A stretch of 64,000 nucleotides of DNA from Corydoras sp. C115 (taxonomy: Eukaryota > Chordata > Actinopteri > Siluriformes > Callichthyidae). The stretch's first letter is position 1; the number at the start of each line of letters is the position of its first letter. The notes under the pieces are model-generated. The model ran no database searches and had not been told where the DNA came from. It saw nothing but the letters and a program-made list of their open reading frames with translations. A program made the translations under genes and the position numbers. Below are positions 38,110 through 49,723 of this stretch, piece by piece. Location of the stretch: NCBI GenBank assembly GCA_019802505.1, contig JAFMOC010000191.1, positions 248,001 through 312,000 of the forward strand. The letters run 5' to 3'.

Positions 38110-38570
38110 AAACCCGTGACTCATGGCCGTGGTTCTTAAAGCGTGGTTCCAGGATCCTCAAAGGTCCCGAACACATTTGAGGCATCGTGCACTAGAGAAG
38201 ACGTGATGTTAAAAAATAACCATGCTGTTACGCCCGCAGGAGCTTCAACATCTCACGCTACACTGGTCCCACCTGCACGTTCCAGCAGGGCTTTCTACAA
38301 GATTCTGGAGTGCTGTGAACATTTTGGCTGCCAGATTAATCTGCCAGAGGTCAAACACAGATGGACGAAAGGGCCTGGTCCGTTATCTTCGTTCCAGTTA
38401 ATTAATCCCAATGGTGTTTAATGGGGCTGGAATCAGGGCTCTGTGAAGACCAGTCAGGTTCTTCCACATTAAACTCTGGAGACATTCTGGAGTGGAAAAG
38501 GACCCCCTCCCAAACAGTTTTGGAGGTATAGAAGTGTCTGAAAGAGACGAGTTCCAATGTTTATAATTAC
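38110..38570 (-). mobile_element. Tc1-like transposon relic
   Basis: GGTCCGTTATCTTCGTTCCA, TTTAATGGGGCTGGAATCAG, GGCTCTGTGAAGACCAGTCA and GGTTCTTCCACATTAAACTC are in the order of a fish Tc1-like element read from its 3' end. The reading frame is destroyed by deletions. Confidence 0.55.
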
Positions 38571-39856
38571 CATGTAATTACTTGTCTAGGCATCAAATAA
38601 TATTCTTTTTATACCAAAAGCATACTGCACATGACTACATGATACTTCTGCAATACTTCTGCATTAATAATCGCCGAATCGTCAATAGTACCGATCTAGT
38701 GACATGTTTATTGGATTTGGTGTTTAATCTGAGCAGTATTTAATTAGCAGGGTTGCAAAGAATATCAGGTCAGTCCTGCTGGCAAGGATTTTGTGAATGT
38801 GTTTCTTTTATTGAGGCGACTGTGTTGCGTAGCGTGGTGGAACACGGCAGAGTTAAGTGCATTCATGAAGCAACCCCTTATTTTCAAAGCTCCTTTTGGT
38901 AAACGTGGTTCAGAGAGAAATCACTCCCAGCGCTGGCTTTTGTGCCATTGTTCTCTTTTTGAAGCCTGCCATTTCTGCGAGTCATTTGGCCCAGCTGTTT
39001 GCTCTTTCTGGCGGCGAGTTGCTCGTGTCACGAAGAGGCTCTTCAATCACTTTAAGGGGAGTGCAGAAAAAAAAAAGAAAAAGCCTGAGTGTCTCTGGCT
39101 CTGACAGGCATTGTGGTCCGAATCAGAAGGGCAGCTCCAATGCCTCTCCGCCAAACAATCAGGTCTTTAGTGAGCGGGACATTCCATGCTCAGCCGAGCG
39201 CCTCGAATCAACCCCCTTTCCAACTGCCCACTTTCCGTGTTTCCAGGCGTATAAAGCGCTAAAATAATCAAACATGTCAGCGAATTTCACTTTTAATTAA
39301 CCCTCATTCCCACTGTTCCATCCAATACAAATAGAACCGGGCTCCCAGGTATTTACTGCAAAATCCCAACAGCTCCCAGCCATCACTGCCGTAAATCAAA
39401 ATCCAGTGTACGGTGTGGAGATTTATGAGGGTCACCATGTCCTGAGGGTAGAAGTGGTCCATGATCAATGTCAGCGTGGAGTAACATGACAAGCCCGGGT
39501 CCTCCTGAGACGGGGATGGCTTTGTCGAGGTCAGGCTGACTGCATTAAGCCTTTCTTGGCACTTTGGTGACACCGACTCTCCAACTTCCCTGCATGAAAG
39601 AACGTGAGAGACAGTGGGGGAGGTTAGAGATGGATCAAGCTTCAGCAGGCATTACAAAGCTCAGCTCACCGAGTCGAACAAAAAGCCGCAGAGCTGAGGG
39701 TCGGGATTAAGGGGAGAGGGCAGAATGGACATAATGAACATTCACAAATGGGCTTTTCGAGTGGACTAGAAGGGTCGCCGTGCGAGTTCGGTTCTAGAGA
39801 ACACAATTGAAATGAATGGACAAAGAAACAAAGTTTTACTGAAATAAAATCAGGTT

Positions 39857-40192
39857 GGGCAGCATGGTGGCTTGTTCGCCTCTCGGCGCTAGGGATTCCC
39901 GGTTCGAATCCCCATCTGGGTGGAGTTTCCATGTTCTCCCTGTGTCCGCGTGGGTTTCCTCCGGGTTCTCCGCTTTCCTCCCACAGTCCAAAAACATGGA
40001 TCAAGTCAATTGAATTCTCAAAATTGCCCCCTATAGAGTGTGTTTGTGTAAGTGAGTGTGTGCCCAGCGATGGATTGGCGCCCTGTCCTGGGTGTATCTG
40101 CCCAGCGCCCGAAACGTTCTCCCCTGGATGGGCATGGGGAACCCCCCCGACCCTAATAGAGGAAAAAGCGGGAGATAATGAATGAATGAATG
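39857..40192 (+). mobile_element. HE1-like tRNA SINE with target-site duplication
   Basis: The head GGGCAGCATGGTGGCTTG lacks part of the A box, but GGTTCGAATCC (B box) is intact. AAAATCAGGTT flanks it at 39846-39856 and 40193-40203, an 11-bp target-site duplication. Confidence 0.9.
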
Positions 40193-40240
40193 AAAATCAG
40201 GTTTCAGGAAACTCTAACAGAAAGCACTTCTCACTCAAGG

Positions 40241-40446
40241 GGGCGGCGTGGTGGCGTAGTGGTCAGCACGTCAGCACTAGGGATCCAGGTTCCAATTGTG
40301 TGTGTGGGGGGGAGTGTGTGCCCAGTGATAGATCGGTGCCCTGTCCTGGGTGTATCTGCCCAACACTCAAAAAAAATTCTCCCCTGGATGGGCATCAAGA
40401 AACCACCCCAGGACCCTAGTATAGGACCAAACACAAGATAATGAAT
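40241..40446 (+). repeat. HE1-like SINE with internal deletion
   Basis: The head GGGCGGCGTGGTGGCGTAGT and the 3' half from GTGTGTGCCCAGTGATAGAT are present, but about 120 bp of the middle (the TTTCCTCC... segment) is missing. It sits 38 bp after the duplication of the preceding SINE. Confidence 0.8.
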
Positions 40447-40547
40447 GGTTCTTAACGTGTCAACAGTAAAACGTCCAATTAAACCGTCATCAGCTGATGA
40501 GGGAACAGCAAAACACTGACCAGTAAAGAGTCCTGCTTTAAAATAGG

Positions 40548-40935
40548 GACATCTGATCTACACCATATAGACATGAGTACCGGGACACACCTCTTCATGA
40601 TTGCATGCAGTCGGCCTTTCCAATCATTTATTAAAGAGCGGGTTCTAATGTGATCCTGTGCAGGTCCCCAAACCACAACAGGGCCTTTACATGAATGTGG
40701 AAGTATTTAGGAACCACAGCATCTATGTTCTGAGTTCGGACAATGACGGGGCATTAAATTCCCCGCAGGGTGAGTTCCAGACCTTCTGTGGCTGTGACAT
40801 GGCCACCAGGAACTGCATGCAGGCACCCTGCCGAGCTTTGGATGGAGCGGTGTAAAGCACACCATTGGACTCTGGAGTCCGGGAAACGTGTGATTGGTGT
40901 GACGAATCAGACTCCTCCATCTGGTTGTCTGATAC
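40548..40935 (+). mobile_element. Tc1-like transposase relic, host of the pogo-like insertion
   Basis: CACCATATAGACATGAGTAC at the start looks like an element end. GGATGGAGCGGTGTAAAGCA, TGGACTCTGGAGTCCGGGAA and GACGAATCAGACTCCTCCAT correspond to the Lys-Arg, Trp-Thr-Leu-Glu and Asp-Glu-Ser regions of Tc1-like transposases, with stops and frameshifts. The match is cut at 40936 by the pogo-like element. Confidence 0.6.
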
Positions 40936-40937
40936 TA

Positions 40938-41741
40938 CCGTATTTTCCGGACCATGAGGCGCACCCTATTATAAGGCGCAGTCTGAATTATGGGGTCTAT
41001 TTCTGTATTTGAGCCACGTATAAGGCGCACCGTACTATAAGGCGCAGTCTCAATTACGGACTTTATTTCTGTACGGTACTTATTCTGTACGGTTCCGTAT
41101 TATAAGGCACTTTCTAAAACATACGATCTACAAGAAAAATAAAACGCTGATTTATAATTGAAGTTTATTCTACATTATTTTAATCTCTCTTCTCCCACAA
41201 ATCCATCAAAGTCCTCGTCTTCTGTGTCTGAATTAAAAAGCTGGTTCTCTATCGAGCACTCCGGTGTTCTCCTCTCATCGATGTCCGAGTCCGTCTCGTC
41301 ACCGGGCGGCCGTTCGGCGACGATGCCGGCTTTCGTGAAAGCTCGGACGACGGTCACAGCAGAAACCTCAGCCCAGACGTCCACAATCCATTCACAGAGG
41401 GTGGCGTAACTCGCCCCGCCGCCGCCTCCCGAGTTTTAGTAAACGTGTGTTCGCCGTCTATCATCCATCGCTCCCACGCCGCCCGCGACTTTACTTTAAA
41501 CGCCCCGTTTACACCGATGTCCAGCGGTCGGAGTTCTTTATTTAATCCTCCCGGAATGACGGCGAGCTCCCAATTCATTTTCTTCACTCTGCTTTTCACA
41601 AAACCCCCCGGTCGCACAACAATACTTTTATAGATTTTGTAACTCAGTACACGTATAAGGCGCACCAGATTATAAGGCGCACGTCCGATTTCTGGGAATA
41701 TTTTAGGCTTTTAGGTGCGCCTTATAGTCCGGAAAATACGG
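40938..41741 (-). mobile_element. Pogo-like (TcMar) DNA transposon, internally deleted
   Basis: The terminal inverted repeats are about 28 bp with two mismatches: CCGTATTTTCCGGACCATGA at the left and TATAGTCCGGAAAATACGG at the right. TA flanks both ends (40936-40937 and 41742-41743), the expected target duplication. Subterminal ATAAGGCGCA motifs repeat on both sides. At 804 bp it is too short for a full transposase and keeps only a C-terminal remnant. Confidence 0.88.
41175..41640 (-). pseudogene. Pogo-like transposase C-terminal fragment, frameshifted
   Basis: The minus strand encodes a segment with AVIPGGL...LRPLDI, the region around the last catalytic Asp of the pogo/JRK/TIGD DDE domain, followed by an acidic tail (DSDIDE, DTEDEDFDGF) that ends at 41175. 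The two parts are in different frames; the break falls in a GGC-rich run near 41420-41440. The N-terminal DNA-binding domain and the first catalytic residues are absent, so it cannot encode a working transposase. Confidence 0.75.
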
Positions 41742-42479
41742 TACATTTAATTGTATCTGATCTGTATCTGATACATGTGCCAACTATAAAGACTGGTGGT
41801 GGGTGGATAATGCAGTGAGATTTGTTTTCTTAGTTTTCAGGGTGAATACAAACCCTTAGGTTCCACGTTTTAAGCTATGTGGAATCTATAAAAGAAGCTC
41901 CTTAACAAATACTGACTGACTCCACGATCAGTTCGGATCAAAACAATGAGCGAGTCTCTCTCTTTTCTAATGGTCCTGACTAAAAAGCTGAACCAACAGC
42001 CTTCTGTTCTGCTGACTATAGTCCACTGAATGCTTTACTGGCCAAAACAAAGGCTCAACGGAGGCGGAACAGAAACCTACAGACTGGTTTAGCAGCCAGA
42101 CTTGAGAATAAAGTGATTCAAAAGAAGAATAAAGGTAATAATAGGTTCTAATAAATGCAGCGCATCAGATAGCAACCACGCTGGATGTTTTATCACGTCA
42201 CACTGCATGCTTGTTTTCGCTCCATGAGGGAATCCGAAAAGCTTCATTAATAATCGCCGGAGTTGCATCTCGACATGCCGCGCCTCACGTAAAGCTTCTT
42301 AAATCGTTTCAGCGTTCCTCTCAGACTGAACAGTGGCGGCCTGGGAACCTCATTTTCTCCGGCGGAGAAACATAAGACGCTATTTACTGGCCGGATCGAT
42401 CGCAGTGACACATAAAAGACTTTCAATTTACCAAATATCCAACTGTGTCGAGAAAACATGCTCTCCATGTGTTTACTGA

Positions 42480-43430
42480 CACCCGGCCAATCCTGAATCG
42501 CAATTAAGCGAGAGAGCGTAGAGCTGTTATCTAGCCGTTAACCTTAAGCACCCCGAAGGCATTTCTGCTCGGGAGCACAAAGGCCGGCTAATGCGAGCCG
42601 TGCTGGGATGTCGTCAGGTGGCCGGCTTTTGACTAAGTAGGCCGTCTAGCCCTGAAGGGCTTTTGCACGGCCACATAATAGCGGCCCGGAGCGTCGTACG
42701 CCGTCCTCCGAGTGGCCGTTTATCCGCGTAAACAAATCGATGGCGCAGGTTCCGGGTCCGATCCGGCGAGCGTCTCGGCGGGCTCGGCGAGGAGGAGTCG
42801 TGTTCGCGGCCGACGCACTCCGTCACCCCTGGCTTCGAACGAACAGTTGGCACCGCCAGACGTAATTACTCAGTCGGAGCTGGAGACTGAGAGCCCGATG
42901 CAAGTTAAATGCAGCAGCACTCATCAGCCGGGTTCTTTTTATCCGTCTTGTCTCATTAAAGCTGAGCTCGAGGAAAGCAGAATGTAAACAAGCTGTCCGA
43001 GAGCACTCTCGCTTGACAGTTCCGTCACGATTTTCAAACACACTCTGGAAGCCTGGGCCGGCTGAGGGAAAAGCGCGAGCTGCCAGACATGACAGAATAA
43101 GTCAGATATGTTTGCAGGGCAAACAAATCAGACGCGCGAATGCGGCGAATCCATCTCTTGCAGAATTGCCCCTGCGACGGTTTCCATGCGGCGGCGGCGG
43201 CGCCGCAAAATCATTCTTTTTAATTTAGCTCCTGCCCCGGAGATGAAAGGCCGCGCCAGCGGATGCAATAAGCATCCGATATTAAGAAGACGACAAGCGT
43301 GCGTCGCGGATGGGAGCTGAAAGGGCGAGGTGCGTAAACGGCGGGTTGTTGATTGCGAGCGAGCGCCAAAGTTGGGTCGCCCAGGCGTCTTCTAAGAGCC
43401 CGAAATATCGATCTGGCCAGATAATTTCCC
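42480..43430. promoter_or_regulatory. CpG-rich block without repeats
   Basis: CpG density is high, GCGGCGGCGGCGCCGC occurs near 43190, and no SINE or transposon is present. It may be an alternative promoter, an enhancer or an unmethylated conserved block. Open frames on both strands have no family match. Confidence 0.3.
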
Positions 43431-44388
43431 ATTGATTGTTGCTCTTGTTGGGGGGCTGCTGAGGAGCAGTTTATTACCCATAGTGCAGCGAGGGAGCCAA
43501 GCCAATAATGTGTGCAGTGTGTCTACAGCACTGCTGCTACTTCATCATCAGGCTCCCTCACGCGTTCCCCTCCCCCAAAAAGCTCAGCATGCGCTTCACA
43601 CAGAGCCTCACTCGACCACATACAGGGACGGCAGGAGCACAACACAATGAACCCGACCGGGCTGAAGCTCCAACCTGGATGGATGGCTTTCTCATATGGA
43701 AATGCAAAGCCACGGAGACGCTCGTTCACAGCCAGACGGCGACGAAATCTGACGAGCCTCAATTAGAAATGCAGCGGGAATGTAAATAAGTATCGGTGCG
43801 CTGCTTAACGGCCTGCGATCTTGCAAAATCTGAGGATTAGACGAGGTTTGCTTCATCCGTGGGTTTATTTTGTGTCCAATAAAAAAGGAGAGGAAATTGC
43901 ACTAACTGAAAAGCATTCAACCAATCAGATTCAGAGCCTTTAAGATATGTAATCGACTGTTATCTTAAGTATTAAGAAATCAAACGTTCAGTGATGGAGG
44001 CAGTTGGGGCAGATTAAATGAAGTCTTTTTTCATGTCATGAGAAGCAATGCGCCATCACTAATGTCACCGGCAATGTTTACATAATGCCTTATAATGAGA
44101 TAAGAAAAAAAAAAAATCAGGACTGAGCTCTTAATCGAAATATAAGTGGAAATAAAACAATGAAGGCTTCTGTCACGCTGTCAGTTAAAGACACTTAGCT
44201 GCTATTAAAATCACTGAAGTGAGAAGCGGAGGTAATTAGTTAATGTGCTGAACTTGCAGTATCCATCTATTCATTCCTGTTTATATAAAAATATAGATAT
44301 ATACACGACTAAGACTCCAAATTAAAAATTGGTTCAGTGTGCATTAAGAATTAGAGTTTACATATTTGTTGTTTGCTGAATACACTGC

Positions 44389-44704
44389 GGGCGGCACGGT
44401 GGCTTAGTGGTTTGCATGTTCTCCTCTCAGCATTAGGGATTCCCGTTTCCAATCCCCATCCGGTTGGAGTTTCCATGTTCTCCAGTTTCCTCCAGGTTCT
44501 CCGGTTTCCTCCCACAGTCCAAAAACATGGATCAACGTCAATTGAGTTCTCCAAATTGCCCCATATAGAGTGTGTGCCCAGCGATAGATTGGCGTCCTGT
44601 CATGGGTGTATCTGCCCAACGGCCCAAAACGGGGGAACCCCAATGCGACCCTAGTAGAGGATAAAGCGGAAGATAATGGATGGATGGATGGATGGATGGA
44701 TGAA
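44389..44704 (+). mobile_element. HE1-like tRNA SINE
   Basis: It starts GGGCGGCACGGTGGCTTAGT with a mutated B box (CCGTTTCCAATCC). The body is shortened around the GTGAGTGAG segment, and it ends in about six GGAT units. No duplication was found. Confidence 0.85.
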
Positions 44705-44711
44705 TAAATTA

Positions 44712-44808
44712 GCCCTATACAGTGCCCTGTCTTGGTGTGTCTGCCCAGTGCCCAACTTGCCCCTAATGTAGGATTAAGCAGAAGATTTTTAAAGAATGGA
44801 TGGATGCA
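44712..44808 (+). repeat. HE1-like SINE 3' fragment
   Basis: CAGTGCCCTGTCTTGGTGTG, CTGCCCAGTGCCC and AATGTAGGATTAAGCAGAAG repeat the 3' part of the SINE directly after the preceding copy, in the same orientation. Confidence 0.7.
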
Positions 44809-46208
44809 TTTTAACAGCGTTTAATGTTTATGTAATGAGCAGATTCTCAGTCGTTTTAGATCGTGTTAATAAAACCGTAGCCTGCTGGGTGACTGTCAAT
44901 CCTCTAACATGATTCCCGATCGATTTAATGCAACCGAGGCGATAGAAAGTGTTTCTTCTGAGCCAAATGGAGTCTGGATGATTGGAAACTGCTTATTTCT
45001 TCTGCAGTAAAAAACACGGTCGGTTCGTTTCCTCAAGGCAATCTGCAGAATCAGTCCTGGATAATGACCACCAAAGCAAAAGCAGAGCTGCTGACCCTTA
45101 AAGCTTGATTCAGCTTTTCTCCATCTAGCTGCAAGTACCTTAATGATTAGAGCACTTCATGCGGAGCTTTATTGAATGCTTGCAGACGCTGGCTGATCCC
45201 TGAGCGCACTCTATTCAGCCAGCTGAAATCTCCTGGTAGGAGCCGAGAGCCCTCCCTGATTTTAAAGATCTGAGCCTCTTGCTTCCTGCTTCAGGCTCCA
45301 TAAAAGCCAAAAGCTTCACACAATCTGTTTCAGCTGGGACTCGACAACTCCCCGAATGCTGCACAGCTTACCTCTTTTCTTTCTACAAGCCCACCCCCTA
45401 ACACACAAATGGCTAGTCAGGCATGCACGGCAACAACAGGGGAAGGCAGGGTTTATGGCCCTATTCCTAATGCGCTATGACAGTAACCAATTCCACCTGC
45501 CATACAGAGTTTGGCGGCCTGCTGAAGCGGCTGACCGGGGTTGGAGTATTTGCCAGCGAGACTGAAAAGGAGCCTTCCATCTCGTCTTCATCGTTCCCGG
45601 CTGAAGATTTTCCCATGCGCCAGGGTGGCCCATATTATTGGCGAGAACAGAGGAACTAGATTAATGCCGCAGCCATTAATAATTCCTGCAACTGTTCCCT
45701 CCGAGACAATTAATCACCCGCTCTCTCGGTCAGAGAAAGAGCCTGAAGTGAAATAAGGATCCAGAGTTGCTGCCGGAGTGACGGCTAGCTTTATGTGCAA
45801 TCAGCGCCATGCAGAGCGGCGCGCTCATTAGGCATGGGAAAACTAATCGACTCTTAGATGCCTCATCATTCTCCGTTTAAAAGATTCAGCATCGATGCAC
45901 AAAACATCTCCAGCAGACTTTGAGGCAGATCATCAGTACATTTAAAAAAAAAATTGCATTTGCTTTTATTCTCCTTTATTCTCCTCCCTCAATATGTATT
46001 AGGGTGGTCGATCTGTGAGGTGTTGGATTTACAGGTGTTATCAGGGTGCTCAAACCCCCCCAACTCCACCAAGACCCTGACGCTGGGCTACCACACCCCT
46101 GCAAAAAGTCTGTAGTCATAACTACAACATGCTTCTATTTGATCAGTGCCTGTGAATCACCAAAATCATGTAAATTAATATTTTATTTCATTAAATTAAA
46201 TACAGGCA

Positions 46209-46557
46209 AAGGGCGGCACGGTGGTTTAATGGTTGGCATGTTCGCCTCTCAGCACTAGGGATTCCCGGTTTGCATCCCCATCTGGGTGGAGTTTCCATGT
46301 TCTCCCCATGTCCACATGGGTTTCCTCCGGGTTCTCCGGTTTCCTCCCACAATCCAAAAACATGGATCAAGTCAATTGAGTTCTCCAAATTGCCCCATAT
46401 AGAGTGTGCCTGTGTGAGTGAGTGTGTGCCCAGAGATAGATTGGCGTCCTGTCCTGGGTGTATCTGCCCAGCGCCCAAGACGTTCTCCCCTGGATGGGCA
46501 TGGGGAACCCCCCCGACCCTAATATAGGATAAAGCGGGAGATAATGGATGAATGAAT
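46209..46557 (+). mobile_element. HE1-like tRNA SINE with target-site duplication
   Basis: Full-length copy from GGGCGGCACGGTGGTTTAAT to the GGATGAATGAA tail. The B box is changed to GGTTTGCATCC. AAATACAGGCA occurs at 46198-46208 and 46558-46568 as an 11-bp target-site duplication. Confidence 0.9.
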
Positions 46558-46784
46558 AAATACAGGCACATAAAAGTACAGCGCAGCTGTTCTTATCTGC
46601 ATCATACCCTGGGGTCAGATCACAGAGCACCACCCTTGACCCAGCACCTTTAAAGCTCAGAGGGTTCAGGGTCTTGCTTAAGGGCAACGTGACTTGACCC
46701 TGGGTTTGAACACAGTGATATCTCAAAGGCTTTCCAGGTTCTAGACTCTTTAAATGTCATGAACCTATTCATTGCAGGTTTCTG

Positions 46785-47172
46785 CCATGCCCATCCGGGG
46801 TAGAACGTTTTGGACCATTTTATTCCAGGGCACAGACTACACACACAGAGGCAATTTAGAGCAACCAATTTACCTTGAATCCATGGACATTAACATTTAC
46901 ATTAACATTTATTGGACGCTTTTATCTAAAGCGATTTACAAGGTGAGCACAGAGTTAATCACAACAACCCTGGACCAATGAGGGTTAAGGGTCTTGCTCA
47001 AGGAGCCACATTGGTAACTTCAGTGGACCTGGGATTTGAACCTTCAGATTGATAGCCCAACACCCTGACCACTGAGCTACCACGCCCTTATGGGAACTAA
47101 ACCTAGATTGGACTTCGAACCTGCATCCCCAATCCCCAGCGCTTAGAGAACATGCTAAGCACTCAGCCTCCA
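46785..47172 (-). repeat. Old HE1-like SINE split by a second SINE
   Basis: The 3' half in reverse (CATGCCCATCCGGGGTAGAA to TTGAATCCATGG, 46785-46888) and the 5' half in reverse (GGGAACTAAACCTAGATTGG to the AGCACTCAGCCTCCATG head, 47095-47172) lie on either side of a DANA-like SINE. Both halves are well diverged. Confidence 0.6.
46900..47088 (-). mobile_element. DANA-like tRNA SINE nested in the HE1-like copy
   Basis: On the minus strand it starts GGGCGTGGTAGCTCAGTGGT (A-box-like) with CTATCAATCTGAAGGTTCAA (B-box region), and ends AAATCGCTTTAGATAAAAGC, GTCCAATAAATG. It is near full length. Confidence 0.75.
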
Positions 47173-47460
47173 TGTGCTTTAGCAGTTTATTTGCCCCTCT
47201 CTGCTACCCTGGACAGGCAGGTGCTATTAAACTTCAGCGCCTTAACTGTTTCAGTGAAGCTTTAGAGTTTAGATCATGTAGATCCTCTGTGAGAACAGTG
47301 AAGCTGCAATTAGTCACAGCCCTCTTTACACGAGATATGATGGCTCCATTATCATTCATTAATGAGAACACTCGAGTACACGGCCGCTCCCCCACACTCA
47401 CACACTGCTTAGCTCTTTATTCCGTTCTTCCCTCTGAGGGGGAGGCGGGAGGAGAAAATC

Positions 47461-47990
47461 TTCATTAGCAGCCGAGCTAGGAACACTGGCGGCTTAGCGA
47501 GCGGTTGGGGTGGGGTGGGGTGGGCTGGGGGGACGGCGGAGGGGATGGATGGAGAGTGCGAGCGAGCGAGTGAATGAGAGCGCATGAGAGAGAGGCAGAG
47601 GAATAAATTGAGGCTGATCTAGTGTGCTGCATTTTGAAGAGGCTGGATTTGCATATCTGTGCAGCAGAGCAGAGGGAGAAATGTGTCAGAGCCGACGGCT
47701 CGCACCCGGTCCTAAAGCACCCGCGCCGGCGGCACTTTCGCGCCAGAGCTCCCCTCCAACTTTACTAGCAAGAGTCCGAGGTCACGAGTCGCACCCGTGC
47801 ACACACGCACACACACGCCAGAGTCAGGGAGGATGCATGACGATGATCTTGATGCTTCTCTAGAGAGTAAGGAGTCCCGGCTGGAGGGTCGAGGGAATGA
47901 GCGAGTGAGCAATTCGTGGGTGAACAAAGCCAGAGGTGGAAAAACGGCACCTCCGCCAGTTCATACGGATGGAAGCAGGCGGCTGGCAGT
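47461..47990. promoter_or_regulatory. GC-rich block, possible cryptic first exon
   Basis: GGTTGGGGTGGGGTGGGGTG and GCGAGCGAGCGAG runs precede a plus-strand ATGCATGACGATGATC (47834) followed by a donor-like GAGAGTAAGGAG. No protein family is recognised and no transcript evidence is available, so this is a weak candidate only. Confidence 0.15.
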
Positions 47991-48174
47991 GTAGCTCTTG
48001 ATGGGGGTTTGGAGTTCAGCCTGGAAACAATGCAGCAGAAATGAAGCGATAACACAAACCGATCGATTAGTAATAAGCTTAATGCGTCCAGCGTGCATTT
48101 CACAAACTGCTACATCCAACCAGTGCCGCTTTTCGTTTCAGTCAAAGTAAAGTCATCCATGTCGCCTACAGTGC

Positions 48175-48345
48175 TGACACACACACACACACTGAATACA
48201 GGTGTGCACTGGTGCCCGGAGCAGTGGGCAGCCCCGTACAGGTGCATTGCCCCAGGGCACTTCACCCATAGAACTCGGCGAGATCCGTAATCGAACCTTC
48301 AGACCACAAGGCTGGGTCCTTAACCACAAGCCCACGCCTGCCCCA
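48175..48345 (-). repeat. tRNA-derived SINE relic
   Basis: On the minus strand it starts GGCAGGCGTGGGCTTGTGGT, then GGTTAAGGACCCAGCC and AAGGTTCGATTACGGATC (B-box-like). It ends near the CACACACA run at 48178-48191. Confidence 0.55.
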
Positions 48346-48349
48346 GTAT

Positions 48350-48505
48350 TGTGGGAGCGGGCACTTTCATCCAAAGCAATTTATAAATACTACAACCTGA
48401 AGGTTGGGGTATGATACAGTAACCATGGAGCAATAAGGGTTAAGGGTCCTGCTTAGGGACCCACATGGGCAACACTGGTAGACTTGATATTTGAACGCGC
48501 AACCT
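48350..48505 (-). repeat. DANA-like tRNA SINE relic, 3' part
   Basis: GCACTTTCATCCAAAGCAAT is the reversed end of the family. AATAAGGGTTAAGGGTCCTG follows, then a decayed B-box area with ATTTGAACGCGCAACC. Confidence 0.55.
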
Positions 48506-48887
48506 TCTAAATACAAATGTATGTTAAATACAGTGCACAGAGTTACAATACCTTATACCTTTTCCCATCAAGACTTCAGCAGAACTACAGAGAGCAGCCG
48601 CTTGCTTTCCCTCCCGAGCCGTCGAACATCATGTCTAATTGTATGTAAAAATGGTAATGACACAGCTGGTGTTGTTCTAATTAGAATGGAGTATTTAAGG
48701 TAATCGTATGTGGCGTGAGACACAAGCCTTATGATTAAATGGGAGTTAACAGCCATATGTCTATTCAAAGCAGCAACCGTGATCACAAAGACGCGTTATG
48801 GATGTGTATTCACTAATCAATATACAAAAACAGGCAGAGAAGCAAATACAAAAACATTAACGCGGTTTCATAAATTAAGCTGGTTTG

Positions 48888-48942
48888 TTTGGAACCTGGA
48901 TCCCCATCGCCGAGAGGCAAGCGTACTAACTACTGAGCACCA
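48888..48942 (-). repeat. HE1-like SINE head remnant
   Basis: GGAACCTGGATCCCCATCGC and GTACTAACTACTGAGCACC are a decayed head in reverse orientation. It lies just before the next full SINE. Confidence 0.45.
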
Positions 48943-48961
48943 TATATATATATATTTATTC

Positions 48962-49305
48962 CTTCATTCATTATCTTCCGCTTTATCCTATATTAGGGTC
49001 ACGGTGGGGTTCCCCATGCACATCCAGGGGAGAACGTTTCGGGCGCTGGGCAGATACACCCAGGACAGGGCGCCAATCCATCGCTGGGCACACACTCACT
49101 CACACAAACACACTCTATATGGGGCAATTTGGAGAATTCAATTGACTTGATCCATGTTTTTGGACTGTGGGAGGAAACCGGAGAACCCGGAGGAAACCCA
49201 CACGGACACGGGGAGAACATGGAGACTCCTCCCAGATGGGGATTCGAACCAGGAATCCCTAGAGCTGAGAGGAGAACGTTCTAACCACTAAGCCACCGTG
49301 CCGCC
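48962..49305 (-). mobile_element. HE1-like tRNA SINE, full length
   Basis: In reverse order it has a CATTCATT tail, CACATCCAGGGGAGAACG, GGGATTCGAACCAGGAATCC, and CTAAGCCACCGTGCCGCC. It is flanked by AT-rich sequence, so a target-site duplication is hard to call. Confidence 0.88.
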
Positions 49306-49693
49306 ACATAAATATATTTAAACATAACATAAAAGGGGGAGATACGTGGTAGAGGGTGTGTAGAGGGCAGCTACACCAGCCAGCATGTAATGATAAATAA
49401 TAATAAATTCCGTTCCGTTGCACAATAAATCCAGTCTCCGGTCCTCGTTGTGTCCCGGCGATTGACACAGAGATGAAATTTAAAACCAAGGAGGTGTATT
49501 TAATAAAGTAGCCATTGGGTGTATATGCTTTGAGATGCTAATGGTATTGGTTTTGCATGTTCGCCCAGGCCTGCTGAGCAGTATGCATGCATATTCAGTC
49601 AGTCGATACCTTAAGGTCTCTGGCTTTGGCTCAGGAGAGGCCCGGACCACACTTAGCATTCTATAGCAGCTCTCCTTCACAGATCAATCTCCA

Positions 49694-49723
49694 GAGAGAA
49701 AGAGAGAGGGAGAGAGAGAGAGA
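49694..49723 (+). repeat. AG dinucleotide tract
   Basis: An interrupted GA run (GAGAGAAAGAGAGAGGGAGA followed by more GA). No other structure. Confidence 0.8.

Noticed and set aside
47797..47994. Frame starting MHDDDLDASLES as a first coding exon
   Set aside because: It has an attractive start and a donor-like GTAAGG, but no known protein, no partner exon and no conservation evidence. It is kept only as a weak note on the block.
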